From the NCBI GenBank assembly GCA_023249405.1, contig JAHFCR010000009.1, positions 1 through 64,000 on the forward strand: a DNA stretch of 64,000 bases. The letters are read 5' to 3'. The DNA comes from Peptococcaceae bacterium (GTDB lineage Bacteria; Bacillota; DSM-12270; Thermacetogeniales; Thermacetogeniaceae). The notes beneath the pieces were generated by a model, which was not told where the DNA came from, made no database searches, and worked only from the letters and a program-made list of their open reading frames with translations. Below, piece after piece: positions 52,376-61,027 of the stretch. A program made the position numbers and the translations under genes. The first letter of the stretch is position 1, and each line of letters begins with the position of its first letter.

Positions 52376-53025
52376 AATGCGCGAATCATCCGGAAACAGA
52401 TGCGGAGGCCCTATGCGCCGTGTGCCAGGCTCCCATTTGCCGGGACTGCGGCTTCAACCTGAATGGCAAGTTTTACTGCTGTCGCTGCCTGGAAGCGGGG
52501 GTAGCAGGCGTGCGCGGTGTCAACAACAGGCGCGGCGCCTTTTCGGTGCTGGCGCTGTCGCTGCTCCCCGGAGCCGGCTACATGTACCTCGGCCTGATGA
52601 ACCGGGGGTTGCAGGCCATGGTGTTGTTTTTCGGCTCCATCTTTCTGGCTTCGGTTGTCAACCTGGGGGCACTGATCGGCTTGGTGGTGCCGGTGCTGGT
52701 ATTCTACTCCATCTTCGATTCCCTGCAGCTGGCCTCCCGGATGAATGAGGGACTGTTCATCGAGGACAGGCCCTATATCGACATCGGCAACCCCAACTGG
52801 CAGAACATCCTGGGCTACATCCTGATCGGGCTGGGCGCCCTGGCGTTGCTGTATAACATCTTGCCCTATACCATCATTCCGGGCTGGATCGTTAGCCGGC
52901 TGATACCACCGCTGATCATCATTGCCATTGGCGCCTATCTCCTGTACCGGAGTCTCGGCCGTAGCGTTAGCGGCGCCATAAGCGCTAAAGGAGAGGATGG
53001 CAATGACAGCACAGGGCAAAATTAA
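52372..53025 (+). CDS. B-box-type zinc-finger membrane protein
   Basis: 217 residues. The first 45 residues are a Cys/His zinc finger (MKCANHPETDAEALCAVCQ, then ICRDCG and CCRC) like the B-box domains of bacterial membrane proteins. At least four membrane helices follow, with a TM2-like pair (PGAGYMYLGLMNRG). ATG at 52372 overlaps the anti-sigma stop (ATGA). Function unknown; its place suggests a part in the same envelope response. Confidence 0.8.
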   Translation: MKCANHPETDAEALCAVCQAPICRDCGFNLNGKFYCCRCLEAGVAGVRGVNNRRGAFSVLALSLLPGAGYMYLGLMNRGLQAMVLFFGSIFLASVVNLGALIGLVVPVLVFYSIFDSLQLASRMNEGLFIEDRPYIDIGNPNWQNILGYILIGLGALALLYNILPYTIIPGWIVSRLIPPLIIIAIGAYLLYRSLGRSVSGAISAKGEDGNDSTGQN

Positions 53026-54106
53026 GGCCGGCCCAATCACCCTGGCTTGCGGCCTGATCCTCGGGGGTGCGGTATTATTGCTTCATAACCTGGGGGCTGT
53101 CCCCAGCCTGGCCTGGCTATGGAAGCTGTCGCCCCTCCTGCTGGTCGGCATCGGCCTGGAGTATTTTCTGAGGCGGATCCTGAACCGGGACCCCGAGATC
53201 GAGGTGCGCTTCTCCGGCGGCAGCCTGCTGCTGATCATTCTGCTGATCATAGCCGCCGGGGCCATCTCCAGTGCCGGGGGTTTTCTGGAATCAATGCCCT
53301 GGTGGTCATGGACCGGTCAGTCCTACACCCGGACCTGGGAGTCACAACCTTTGGAGGTGAAGGAGGGAGACAATCTGGTGGTGGATAATCCGGTCGGCCG
53401 GATCGACCTGATGCCCGCCTCCGGGACCGCGCTGACTGTCAGGGCGGTGATCCACTCTCCCGAGAGTGGGCCGGACAGAGAGCAGGCTGATCATGCGAAT
53501 GTGGACGTGGCCCGGAGCGGCAACCAGATTTTCGTACGAGCGCCGACGGGCTTGCATAGCGCTTATTACGACCTGGAAATAAAGATGCCTTTAAAAACTG
53601 ATGCCAGCGTGAACACCAGTACAGGAATGGTAACGGCCAATGATCTGCAGGGACGTCTCGATATCCAGTCAAACACGGGCAAGGTCGAACTGAGGAGGAT
53701 TAGCGGGAGCATCAATCTTCAGAATGATACCGGTTCCATTTATATTATTGATCCGGGGAGCGATGTCACCGCCAAAACCGGATCTGGCAGCCTGACTCTT
53801 TCTGCCAGCCAGCCCCTATCTGGTAAATATGACCTGGAAGCCGGTACCGGCAAGATCGGTTTTGCCATACCGGCATCCTCTGACCTGGCGATCAGGGCCA
53901 GCAGTGAAACCGGGAGCATTTCTGTGTCTGGCTTAAATGGCGGTGAAACAGGCCGGAAAGGGATCGGCAGCACCTTTGACGTTAAACTGGGCAACGGCAA
54001 GGGCTTGGCCGATCTATTGGTGGGCACCGGAGCAATTGAGATCAGAGCGAACGGCACCAAACTGGATAGCGGAGCAGAACAAACCGCGATCAGGGTAGAG
54101 ACCTGA
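53003..54106 (+). CDS. LiaF-like membrane/DUF4097 beta-helix protein
   Basis: 367 residues. The N-terminal third has three membrane helices of the LiaF/DUF5668 kind (GGAVLLLHNLGAVPSLAWLW). The rest, from about residue 115, is an outer DUF4097 'putative adhesin' beta-solenoid with repeated strands such as GMVTANDLQGRLDIQSNTGK and TGSIYIIDPGSDV. ATG at 53003 is eight bases after AAGGAGAGG; ATG at 52997 is closer. It is the last gene of the ECF operon and may sense or respond to envelope damage (inference). Confidence 0.82.
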   Translation: MTAQGKIKAGPITLACGLILGGAVLLLHNLGAVPSLAWLWKLSPLLLVGIGLEYFLRRILNRDPEIEVRFSGGSLLLIILLIIAAGAISSAGGFLESMPWWSWTGQSYTRTWESQPLEVKEGDNLVVDNPVGRIDLMPASGTALTVRAVIHSPESGPDREQADHANVDVARSGNQIFVRAPTGLHSAYYDLEIKMPLKTDASVNTSTGMVTANDLQGRLDIQSNTGKVELRRISGSINLQNDTGSIYIIDPGSDVTAKTGSGSLTLSASQPLSGKYDLEAGTGKIGFAIPASSDLAIRASSETGSISVSGLNGGETGRKGIGSTFDVKLGNGKGLADLLVGTGAIEIRANGTKLDSGAEQTAIRVET

Positions 54107-54292
54107 CCAGGCGGGTCAACCGGGAGCGTGCTGGAGATGGAAGGCGGGAATGAGAAGGAGCGAATAGGTGGCGGGTTGCCACGCTCCGCCAGGCTAGCCC
54201 CTATTTATTGCCGAAATAAGCTAAACCGCCTGAAAAGGGGCGTCTTCAGCAATATACGCATAAAGTAATATTCAGCGCGAAGGGGGGGGTGG

Positions 54293-54790
54293 CTAGGCGA
54301 GGCTTTTTTTGTAGGCGGCAAAGGCATCCATCCACTGCTGATTTCCCTCCATGAACTGCACTAGCAGCATGATCTGCTTCACGGTCTCCTGGCTCAGGTT
54401 GTGTTCGATCTTCTCGGTCTCCTCCAGAATGCCCTTGTTGGCTCCGATAAACTTCAGAAACCGTTCGATGGTTTCGTGGCGTTCGACCAGGTATTCCCCC
54501 AATTCCCGCCCCTGTACGGTCAGTTCGATCATGCCATATTTTTCGTAGTGTAAAAAGGAGACCTCTGATAGTTTCTGCACCATCTTGCTGGCGGAAGGGG
54601 GCTGCACATGCAGGGCGCTGGCCAGGTCGCCGATCCTGGCATAGCCCCGGTCCCTGGACAGCCTGTAGATCATCTCCAGGTAGTCTTCCATGCTGGGAGT
54701 GACTGGTCTGTCTTCCTGACGCAGCCTTTCATAGCCGCGAACCGTATAAAAATCCTTTTCCTTATCGTTCACACTGTCACCCCTGTTCAC
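54293..54790 (-). CDS. DtxR/MntR-family metal-dependent repressor
   Basis: 165 residues. The winged helix (SMEDYLEMIYRL, then VQPPSASKMVQKL) leads into a metal-binding/dimer domain. The Asp and Glu in MEDYLEM, His in VERHETIERF and the E-x2-E-H set in ETEKIEHNLS match MntR-type Mn(II) sites. The start is GTG at 54790, seven bases after GGAGG; TTG at 54808 overlaps that SD. It is transcribed against its neighbours. No transporter gene is adjacent, so its target is unknown. Confidence 0.88.
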   Translation of the reverse strand: MNRGDSVNDKEKDFYTVRGYERLRQEDRPVTPSMEDYLEMIYRLSRDRGYARIGDLASALHVQPPSASKMVQKLSEVSFLHYEKYGMIELTVQGRELGEYLVERHETIERFLKFIGANKGILEETEKIEHNLSQETVKQIMLLVQFMEGNQQWMDAFAAYKKSLA

Positions 54791-54940
54791 CGTGTCACCT
54801 CCGGCCAAAACCCCATAATATTCTTTATGCAGGTAAACAGCTTCTCAATACCATTTCAAGCCAAAGAGTGCCATGCGCCCCGGTACTACATATCCTATTA
54901 CATGGCAGTATTATGAATACATGGCAGGTGGTGGGGTGAT

Positions 54941-55264
54941 GTGGCCCTCAGAGACGAGATGACTATCAAGATTGACGGTGTGTTGATGCAGGTGCGACGT
55001 TGCAGCACTCTACCGGTGCCCAGCGAGATCACGGTGGTGATCCCCCATGCGGAGATCAGACGCAGATTTTACGAGAACGGACAACTGGCGGAGGAAGATC
55101 TGATTTTGGATAGCCTAACCATAGTGGATTCTCCCCGCCATGAAACCGCTGCCGGCCATCCACAGTTACCGCCTCCACCCCGCGCTACCTGGCGCTATTT
55201 CCCTGGCGCAAAGCAGATCAACGATGAAGATCCGGCGCCAAGTAAGCATCAAAAAGGCTGTTGA
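54941..55264 (+). CDS. Hypothetical protein, 107 residues
   Basis: Not recognised. The first 60 residues have a mixed alpha/beta pattern (MTIKIDGVLMQVRRC, SEITVVIPHAEIRRRFYENG), followed by a Pro-rich charged tail. No signal peptide or membrane helix is present. GTG at 54941 is preceded by AGGTGGTGGGG at a close distance; ATG at 54959 has no SD. A terminator hairpin spans its stop, which supports a real transcript ending there. Confidence 0.5.
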   Translation: MALRDEMTIKIDGVLMQVRRCSTLPVPSEITVVIPHAEIRRRFYENGQLAEEDLILDSLTIVDSPRHETAAGHPQLPPPPRATWRYFPGAKQINDEDPAPSKHQKGC

Positions 55265-55286
55265 CCATGTGGCGACAGCCTTTTCT
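55254..55286. terminator. Terminator hairpin at the end of the 107-residue gene
   Basis: AAGGCTGT pairs with ACAGCCTT around a 13-base loop, followed by TTCTT on the plus strand. The A run at the left means it could also work for minus-strand transcripts. Confidence 0.8.
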
Positions 55287-55828
55287 TCAAGCATGCCCGA
55301 TACTCCGGGGTTAAAATCTTGTTTAGCTATGAAATGGAGACGATCTTGCCGTTTGGATGCCATTGAACGTTTCGTTTCAGCTTAAAAAATCACCTCCCTT
55401 TAGACTATGGGGGCATGCCAAGCAGATACGCCAAGTGCTGGAGGCATATGGGATCAAGCAGCACGGCTTACATTTACTGTATATTCAGCTTGGCACTGCA
55501 ACATGAGAAGCAGATGAGAAACTTCTTAAGATAACCTGAGAATTATTAATCTAAAATGTAAACCGATTAGAAAATTTGAAAGGTATTCCCTCCGATTGCA
55601 AATCGAGGTCGACCGGAACTGTAAGCTCGGGGTAGGCCAATCAGGTTCGTTTTGCGGGAGCGCCTTGTTGATTTGCCGATTATTATGGGATAGAATGGAA
55701 ATAAATCGGCATGATGGCTATTCATCGTAATAATGTCCGCTATTACCATGCTGGGGCGGGGAGTGAATCAGAAATGCAGGCGTGATCACAAACATGGTCA
55801 TATTATTTAGAAGGGATGGTGATTGGAG
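55287..55828. other. 540-base spacer without a recognised gene
   Basis: On the minus strand GGGAGGTGAT (55389-55398) is a near-perfect SD, followed after 12 bases only by a CTG-started frame of 17 codons (55380-55327) or by an out-of-range ATG at 55363. The rest (55400-55800) is AT-rich, with no SD-linked ORF on either strand except the start of the next gene. Confidence 0.45.
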
Positions 55829-56689
55829 ATGCTCGTGTTCGCCGGATTGACTCCACACCCACCGATCATAATACCGGAAGTGGGGGGGCCGGAGCTGGAT
55901 ACGGCAGCCAGCACCGTAACCGGTATGCAGGAGTGGGCCAGGGCGGCAGCCGCGGCCCAGCTGGAATCGCTGGTCTTCATCAGCCCCCACGCTCCATTCC
56001 TGCATGGAGCCCTGGGTTGTCTGAACGGAAAAGAATTGGCGGGTAGCTTCGCCGCCTTCGGGGCGCCGGAGATCTCTTTCAGGGTTGCCAATGACTGGGA
56101 CCTGGCGGTCTCCATTGCCGGGGAGGCTGCTTTGGCAGGGGTGCAGGTGGTGGAACTGAACACTCACAGCCTGGATCATGGCGTGCTGGTGCCACTGTAC
56201 TATCTGCAGGAGGCTGGTGTGACCGCTAACCTGGTAGTGTTCGGGATCAGCCTGTTGCCACCGGATCAGCACTACCGGTTCGGACAGGCCCTGTACCGGG
56301 CGATCACCAAATCGCCGCGGCGGATTGGTCTAATAGCCAGCGGCGACATGTCGCACCGGCTAAAGCCGGAGGCCCCGGCAGGCTACGACCCCCAGGGCCA
56401 GGTGTTCGACAGGCTGATCCGGGAATCCCTGGCGGTCATGGACGAGGAACGCATTCTGAACATCCCGGAGATCCTGGCCGACCGGGCGGGTGAGTGCGGT
56501 CTGCGGCCGATCATCATGTTGCTCGGCGCCCTCAGCTATTTCGAGGTGGAGAGTGTGATCTATTCCTACGAGGGGCCCTTTGGAGTCGGCTACCTGGTAG
56601 CCGGGTTCAAACTCAAGCAGCCGGCCGATGGTGCAACAACACCGGCCACGGCCCGGATGCCACAGAAGGGAAGTGCGGGCGATGCCTGA
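55829..56689 (+). CDS. amrB: AmmeMemoRadiSam system protein B (Memo/LigB-like)
   Basis: 286 residues. It is related to class III extradiol dioxygenases and human MEMO1. Conserved His residues lie in TPHPPIIIPE, ISPHAPF, LDHGVLVPL and SGDMSHRL. Its role in bacteria is not settled; it occurs with AMMECR1 and a radical SAM enzyme. ATG at 55829 is taken as the start; TTG at 55823 is six bases from AGAAGG and is equally possible. It overlaps the next gene by eight bases. Confidence 0.92.
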   Translation: MLVFAGLTPHPPIIIPEVGGPELDTAASTVTGMQEWARAAAAAQLESLVFISPHAPFLHGALGCLNGKELAGSFAAFGAPEISFRVANDWDLAVSIAGEAALAGVQVVELNTHSLDHGVLVPLYYLQEAGVTANLVVFGISLLPPDQHYRFGQALYRAITKSPRRIGLIASGDMSHRLKPEAPAGYDPQGQVFDRLIRESLAVMDEERILNIPEILADRAGECGLRPIIMLLGALSYFEVESVIYSYEGPFGVGYLVAGFKLKQPADGATTPATARMPQKGSAGDA

Positions 56690-57227
56690 GCGCGAATCTG
56701 AACAACAGGTCGGCAAACAGCCGTCGTCCTACGTGCAGTTGGCCTGGACCAGCCTGGAGCATTACCTGCGAACGCGGCAATTGCTGCCCGTCCCCGACCC
56801 GGTGCCTGCCGGCATGGAGGGCCAGGCGGGCGCTTTTGTCTCTCTGAAGAAGCACGGAGAACTGCGGGGCTGCATCGGCACCATCCAGCCGTTACAGCAG
56901 AACCTGGCCGGGGAGATCATCAATAACGCCGTCAGTGCAGGGGTGGAGGACCCCCGATTCTGGCCGGTGCAGTTGGATGAGTTAGCCGAATTGACCATCT
57001 CCGTGGACGTGCTCTCCCCCCCGGAGCCGATTGCCTCCGAGGATGATCTGGAACCGAAGCGCTATGGGGTGATCGTCAGCAGCCGCGGCCGGGTGGGGTT
57101 GCTGCTGCCGAACCTGGAGGGGATCGACAGTGTGGCCGAGCAGGTGGGGATCGCCCGTCAGAAGGCCGGCCTGCTGCCGGATGAACCGGTGGAGCTTGCC
57201 CGGTTCGAGGTCGTTCGCTACGAGTAG
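56682..57227 (+). CDS. amrA: AmmeMemoRadiSam system protein A (AMMECR1 domain)
   Basis: 181 residues. The AMMECR1 domain shows GAFVSLKKHGELRGCIGTIQ (the LRGCIG motif is the family mark) and DPRFWPVQLDELAELTISV. Function unknown, conserved from archaea to man. ATG at 56682 sits inside the amrB end, so the two are coupled. The radical SAM partner follows. Confidence 0.93.
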   Translation: MPERESEQQVGKQPSSYVQLAWTSLEHYLRTRQLLPVPDPVPAGMEGQAGAFVSLKKHGELRGCIGTIQPLQQNLAGEIINNAVSAGVEDPRFWPVQLDELAELTISVDVLSPPEPIASEDDLEPKRYGVIVSSRGRVGLLLPNLEGIDSVAEQVGIARQKAGLLPDEPVELARFEVVRYE

Positions 57228-57261
57228 GGGGCGGCCAGTAGAAGCAAAGCGAGGCGGGGTA

Positions 57262-58263
57262 ATGCAGGAAGCGCGGTTCTACGAGAAACAGGATGGGCAT
57301 AAGGTCTGGTGCCGTCTCTGCCCCCAGAGCTGCCACATCGAGCCGGGGCAGGCAGGCGTCTGCCGCGTCCGCCGGAACGCGGACGGCGCTCTGTATAGCC
57401 TGAACTACGGGCAGGTTTCCTCCGTCGGTGTCGACCCGATCGAGAAGAAGCCGTTGTACCACTTCTATCCGGGAAGCCAGGTCCTGTCGGTGGGCACCTT
57501 CGGCTGCAACTTCCACTGCGGCTTCTGCCAGAACTGGCAGATCGCCCACGGCGATCCTGATACCCGGGAGGTGTCGCCGGAGGAGTTGGTGGCCAGCGCC
57601 GTGCTGGCCCGGGAGCGATCAGACAGCATCGGGATCGCCTTCACCTATTCGGAGCCGTTGGTCTGGTACGAGTATGTCTACGACACTGCGAGGCTGGCCC
57701 GGGAGCAGGGGCTGAAGAACATCCTGGTGACCAACGGCTCCATCCGGGATGAGCCGCTGCTGGAACTGCTGCCCCTGATCGATGCCATGAACATCGATGT
57801 CAAGGGCTTTGCCGAGGGCTACTACCGGGAGACCTGCCGCGGCAGGCTGGGGCCGGTCAAGCAGACCGTGGAACTCGCCCATACCCGCTGCCACGTGGAG
57901 ATCACCACCCTGCTGGTGCCCACCCTGAACGACAGCGACGGGGAGATTGCCGCCCTGGTGGACTGGTTGGCCGGACTGAACCCGGAGATCCCCATCCACT
58001 TCTCCCGCTACTTTCCCCAGTACCAACTGGACCTGCCCCCGACACCCCTGGCCACCCTGCGCCGCGCCCGGGAGATCGCCCGCCGCAAGTTGAAATATGT
58101 CTACATCGGCAACGCCCCGGAACTGGGCGCCGGCAACACCAGCTGCCCGGCCTGCGGCAATTTGCTGATCGAGCGCACCGGCTACCGGACTCGCCTGCAA
58201 GGGCTGGAGCACGGCATTTGCAGCAAATGTGGCGCCCGCATTCCGATCATCGGCGGGAATTAA
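57262..58263 (+). CDS. amrS: AmmeMemoRadiSam system radical SAM enzyme
   Basis: 333 residues. The radical SAM cluster motif is C82-x3-C86-x2-C89 in CNFHCGFC. The N-terminal region has CRLCPQSC and GVCRVRR, as in pyruvate-formate-lyase-activase-like proteins of this family, and the C-terminus ends in a zinc-ribbon-like CPACG...CSKCG. ATG at 57262 follows GAGGCGGGG. It completes the conserved A-B-radical SAM trio; the target of modification is unknown. Confidence 0.94.
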   Translation: MQEARFYEKQDGHKVWCRLCPQSCHIEPGQAGVCRVRRNADGALYSLNYGQVSSVGVDPIEKKPLYHFYPGSQVLSVGTFGCNFHCGFCQNWQIAHGDPDTREVSPEELVASAVLARERSDSIGIAFTYSEPLVWYEYVYDTARLAREQGLKNILVTNGSIRDEPLLELLPLIDAMNIDVKGFAEGYYRETCRGRLGPVKQTVELAHTRCHVEITTLLVPTLNDSDGEIAALVDWLAGLNPEIPIHFSRYFPQYQLDLPPTPLATLRRAREIARRKLKYVYIGNAPELGAGNTSCPACGNLLIERTGYRTRLQGLEHGICSKCGARIPIIGGN

Positions 58264-58394
58264 GAGCCGGTACCGGTGAGGCTTTGAATGGCCCGGCGAT
58301 CTATGCATGAACCGGGATGACTGCCAGTTGGATTCAGTTCAGTATGGAGAGGATAATAGCACCGCAGATCCGAGAGAGAATTTTTCGGATCACG

Positions 58395-58423
58395 TTGTAT
58401 AAATATACACTGTAACGTATAAT
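58395..58423 (+). promoter_or_regulatory. arg promoter with palindrome over the -35
   Basis: TTGTAT at 58395 and a perfect TATAAT at 58418 are 17 bases apart. TGTATA-AA-TATACA (58396-58409) is a perfect palindrome overlapping the -35, a plausible binding site for an arginine repressor (ArgR/AhrC). That protein is not encoded here. An ATCCGA/TCGGAT hairpin lies just upstream. Confidence 0.6.
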
Positions 58424-58499
58424 AATAAATGTTTTAGTTTATTCGAGGCAGCACAAGGCCTCATGCTAGGCAGAGTCGGCATCGATGGGGGAGAGAAAG

Positions 58500-59543
58500 A
58501 TGGGCATTAAAGTAGGCATTGTCGGAGCCACCGGATACGTGGGGGAGGAGCTGACCCGGATATTGTGCCGGCATCCGCAGGTGACGGCCATCGCCGTGGC
58601 TGCCAAGGATGCCCCGGGGCAATCTCTGTCGCATGTATATCCTCATCTGAGCGGCTTTGCCGATATGGAAATTCTGGATATGGAACGGGTGCCGGAGCTG
58701 ATCGCCGGTTCCGACCTGGTCTTCAGCGCCCTGCCGCACGGAGTTTCGGCCCCGCTAGCCCGGCAGGTGCTGGCTGCGGGCAAACGGATGATCGATGCCG
58801 CCGCGGATTTCCGGCTGCCGGACCCGGCTCTCTACGAGCAGTGGTACCAGGCTGTCCACCAGGCCCCAGATCTACTGAAAGAGGCGGTCTACGGCCTGCC
58901 GGAACTGTTCCGGTCAGCGATCCCGGCGGCGCGCCTGGTGGCCAACCCGGGCTGTTTTCCGACCAGCGCCCTGCTCGCCCTGGCGCCTCTGTTGAAGCAC
59001 GGCCTGGTGGAACAGGACTCGCTGATCGTCGATTCCAAGTCCGGGGTTTCCGGCGCCGGCCGTACCCTGGCCATGGGCTACCATTACCCGGAGTGCAACG
59101 ACAACGTGCGGGCCTACTCGGTCGCCGCCCACCGCCATACGCCGGAGATCTCCTACTACGCCTCGGTACTGGCGGGCAGCAAGGCAGAGGTGGTCTTCAC
59201 TCCGCATCTGATCCCCATGACCCGGGGCATCCTCAGCACGGTGTACGCCAGGCTGCTGCGTCCGCTGGACACCGCCTCCGTGCGCCAGGTCTACCGGGAT
59301 TTCTACTCCGGCGAGCAGTTCGTGCAACTATTGGAAGAGGGGCGGTGGCCCGAGACCAAGTGGGTGCAGGGCACCAACCGCTGCTGTCTGGGACTGGCGG
59401 TGGCCGGGCCGAAACAGCTGATCGTGGTCTCGGTGATCGACAACCTGGTCAAGGGGGCGGCCGGCCAGGCGGTGCAGAACATGAACCTGCTGTTCGGCCT
59501 GCCGGAGGGCACGGGCTTGGATTATCCGGCCCTCTACCCATAG
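58500..59543 (+). CDS. argC: N-acetyl-gamma-glutamyl-phosphate reductase
   Basis: 347 residues. It reduces N-acetylglutamyl phosphate to the semialdehyde with NADPH, step three of arginine synthesis. The NADP-binding GIVGATGYVGEEL opens it. The catalytic Cys152 is in NPGCFPT, and SGVSGAGR and HRHTPEI are conserved. ATG at 58500 follows GGGGGAGAG. It is first in the arg cluster, with its own promoter. Confidence 0.96.
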   Translation: MGIKVGIVGATGYVGEELTRILCRHPQVTAIAVAAKDAPGQSLSHVYPHLSGFADMEILDMERVPELIAGSDLVFSALPHGVSAPLARQVLAAGKRMIDAAADFRLPDPALYEQWYQAVHQAPDLLKEAVYGLPELFRSAIPAARLVANPGCFPTSALLALAPLLKHGLVEQDSLIVDSKSGVSGAGRTLAMGYHYPECNDNVRAYSVAAHRHTPEISYYASVLAGSKAEVVFTPHLIPMTRGILSTVYARLLRPLDTASVRQVYRDFYSGEQFVQLLEEGRWPETKWVQGTNRCCLGLAVAGPKQLIVVSVIDNLVKGAAGQAVQNMNLLFGLPEGTGLDYPALYP

Positions 59544-59732
59544 TGGGCATGGAACCCGGAGACGATTCTGGCGTTTACGTTATGGCCTGTCGATAAAGGA
59601 TAGTGTCAAAAGGACCGTTCCGGCGTCAGGTTTCGATATTATGATGCGGCGTGCCGGTGAAGAATGAAAAGCAAGAGAAAATAATCAGGCAAGAGCAGTG
59701 CACACGATGCGGCAGCAGGAGGTTAAACAGGA

Positions 59733-60965
59733 ATGAGCGAGGAGCATAAAGACTGGGCGGCAGTACCCGGTGGGATAACAGCGCCGCAGGGATTCAAGGC
59801 GGCAGGAGTGGTGGCGCAGGTGCGCAAGAAGGGGCGCCGGGACCTGGCGCTGATCTGTTCGGAGGTTCCGGCGGTGGCGGCCGGTCTCTTTACCCGGAAC
59901 CTGGTCAAGGCGGCGCCGGTGATCCTGTCCCAGGAGCACCTGGCTGGTGGCCGGGCCCAGGCGATCGTGGTCAACAGCGGCATCGCCAACGCCTACATGG
60001 GAGCGCAGGGGATGGCCGATGCCCGCCGGATGGCGAGTGTCACCGCCGAGTCGTTGGGCGTTCCCGTCGCCGATGTGGTGGTGGCCTCCACCGGTGTGAT
60101 CGGAGAGCCCCTGCCGATCGCCAAGATCGAGAAGGGCATCCGCGATGCTGCCGTCAATCTCACCAGGGACGGCGGAGGCGATGCCGCCGAGGCGATCATG
60201 ACCACCGACACCGCCCTCAAGGAATATGCCCTGAGGTTCAACCCGGACGATGGCGCCGGCCCGGCAGTGACCATCGGAGGCATCGCCAAGGGTTCGGGGA
60301 TGATCCACCCGAACATGGCCACCATGCTCTCCTTCCTGACCACGGACGCCGTGATCGACAGGGTGGCCCTGGACGCCGCCCTGCGCTATGCCGCAGACCG
60401 CAGCTATAACGCTGTCACCATCGACGGCGACACCAGCACCAATGACATGGTGGTGATCCTGGCCAACGGTCTGGCCGGCAACGCTCCGATCACGGCGGAT
60501 TCAGCCGGGTTCGAGGCCTTCCGGGATGCCCTCAAGGCTGTCTGCGTGGAACTGGCCAAGATGATCGCCCATGACGGCGAGGGTGCCACCAAATACATGG
60601 AGGTCCAGGTCCGGGGCGCCCAGAATGAGCAGGGGGCGCTGCAGATCGCCCGCACCATCGCCAGCTCCAACCTGGTCAAGGCTGCCTTGTTCGGGGAGGA
60701 CGCCAACTGGGGCCGGATCATCACCGCGGCCGGCTACTCCGGGGTGCTCTTCGACCCGGAGCGGGTGACCATCTGGATCGGCGATCTGAAGATGGCGGAT
60801 GGGGGCACCGGCCTGGACTTCGACGAGGAGCGGGCCAAGGAGATCCTGGAGGGGCGGGAGATCGAGATCTCTCTGGACCTGCATCAGGGGGATGCCGGGG
60901 GCGTGGCCTGGGGCTGCGACCTCTCCTACGATTACGTGCGGATCAACGCCAACTACCGCACCTGA
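59733..60965 (+). CDS. argJ: Bifunctional ornithine acetyltransferase/N-acetylglutamate synthase
   Basis: 410 residues. ArgJ moves the acetyl group from N-acetylornithine to glutamate, which closes the acetyl cycle. The precursor self-cleaves before Thr197 in HPNMATML, giving two chains. TIDGDTSTNDM is conserved. The stretch usually read GNANACTG is here GIANAYMG. ATG at 59733 with AGCAGGAGG some 18 bases upstream. The 190-base spacer after argC has no gene. Confidence 0.95.
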   Translation: MSEEHKDWAAVPGGITAPQGFKAAGVVAQVRKKGRRDLALICSEVPAVAAGLFTRNLVKAAPVILSQEHLAGGRAQAIVVNSGIANAYMGAQGMADARRMASVTAESLGVPVADVVVASTGVIGEPLPIAKIEKGIRDAAVNLTRDGGGDAAEAIMTTDTALKEYALRFNPDDGAGPAVTIGGIAKGSGMIHPNMATMLSFLTTDAVIDRVALDAALRYAADRSYNAVTIDGDTSTNDMVVILANGLAGNAPITADSAGFEAFRDALKAVCVELAKMIAHDGEGATKYMEVQVRGAQNEQGALQIARTIASSNLVKAALFGEDANWGRIITAAGYSGVLFDPERVTIWIGDLKMADGGTGLDFDEERAKEILEGREIEISLDLHQGDAGGVAWGCDLSYDYVRINANYRT

Positions 60966-61027
60966 GCCAGTCTTGCTCATGCCCGTTGATACGGACTGCA
61001 TTTTTATGCCAGACAGAGGGTATGGCC

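Noticed and set aside
55166-55363. 65-codon minus-strand frame beginning MASKRQDRLHF
   Set aside because: It overlaps the 107-residue gene and its terminator, and its ATG is 26 bases from the only SD. I could not choose it over chance.
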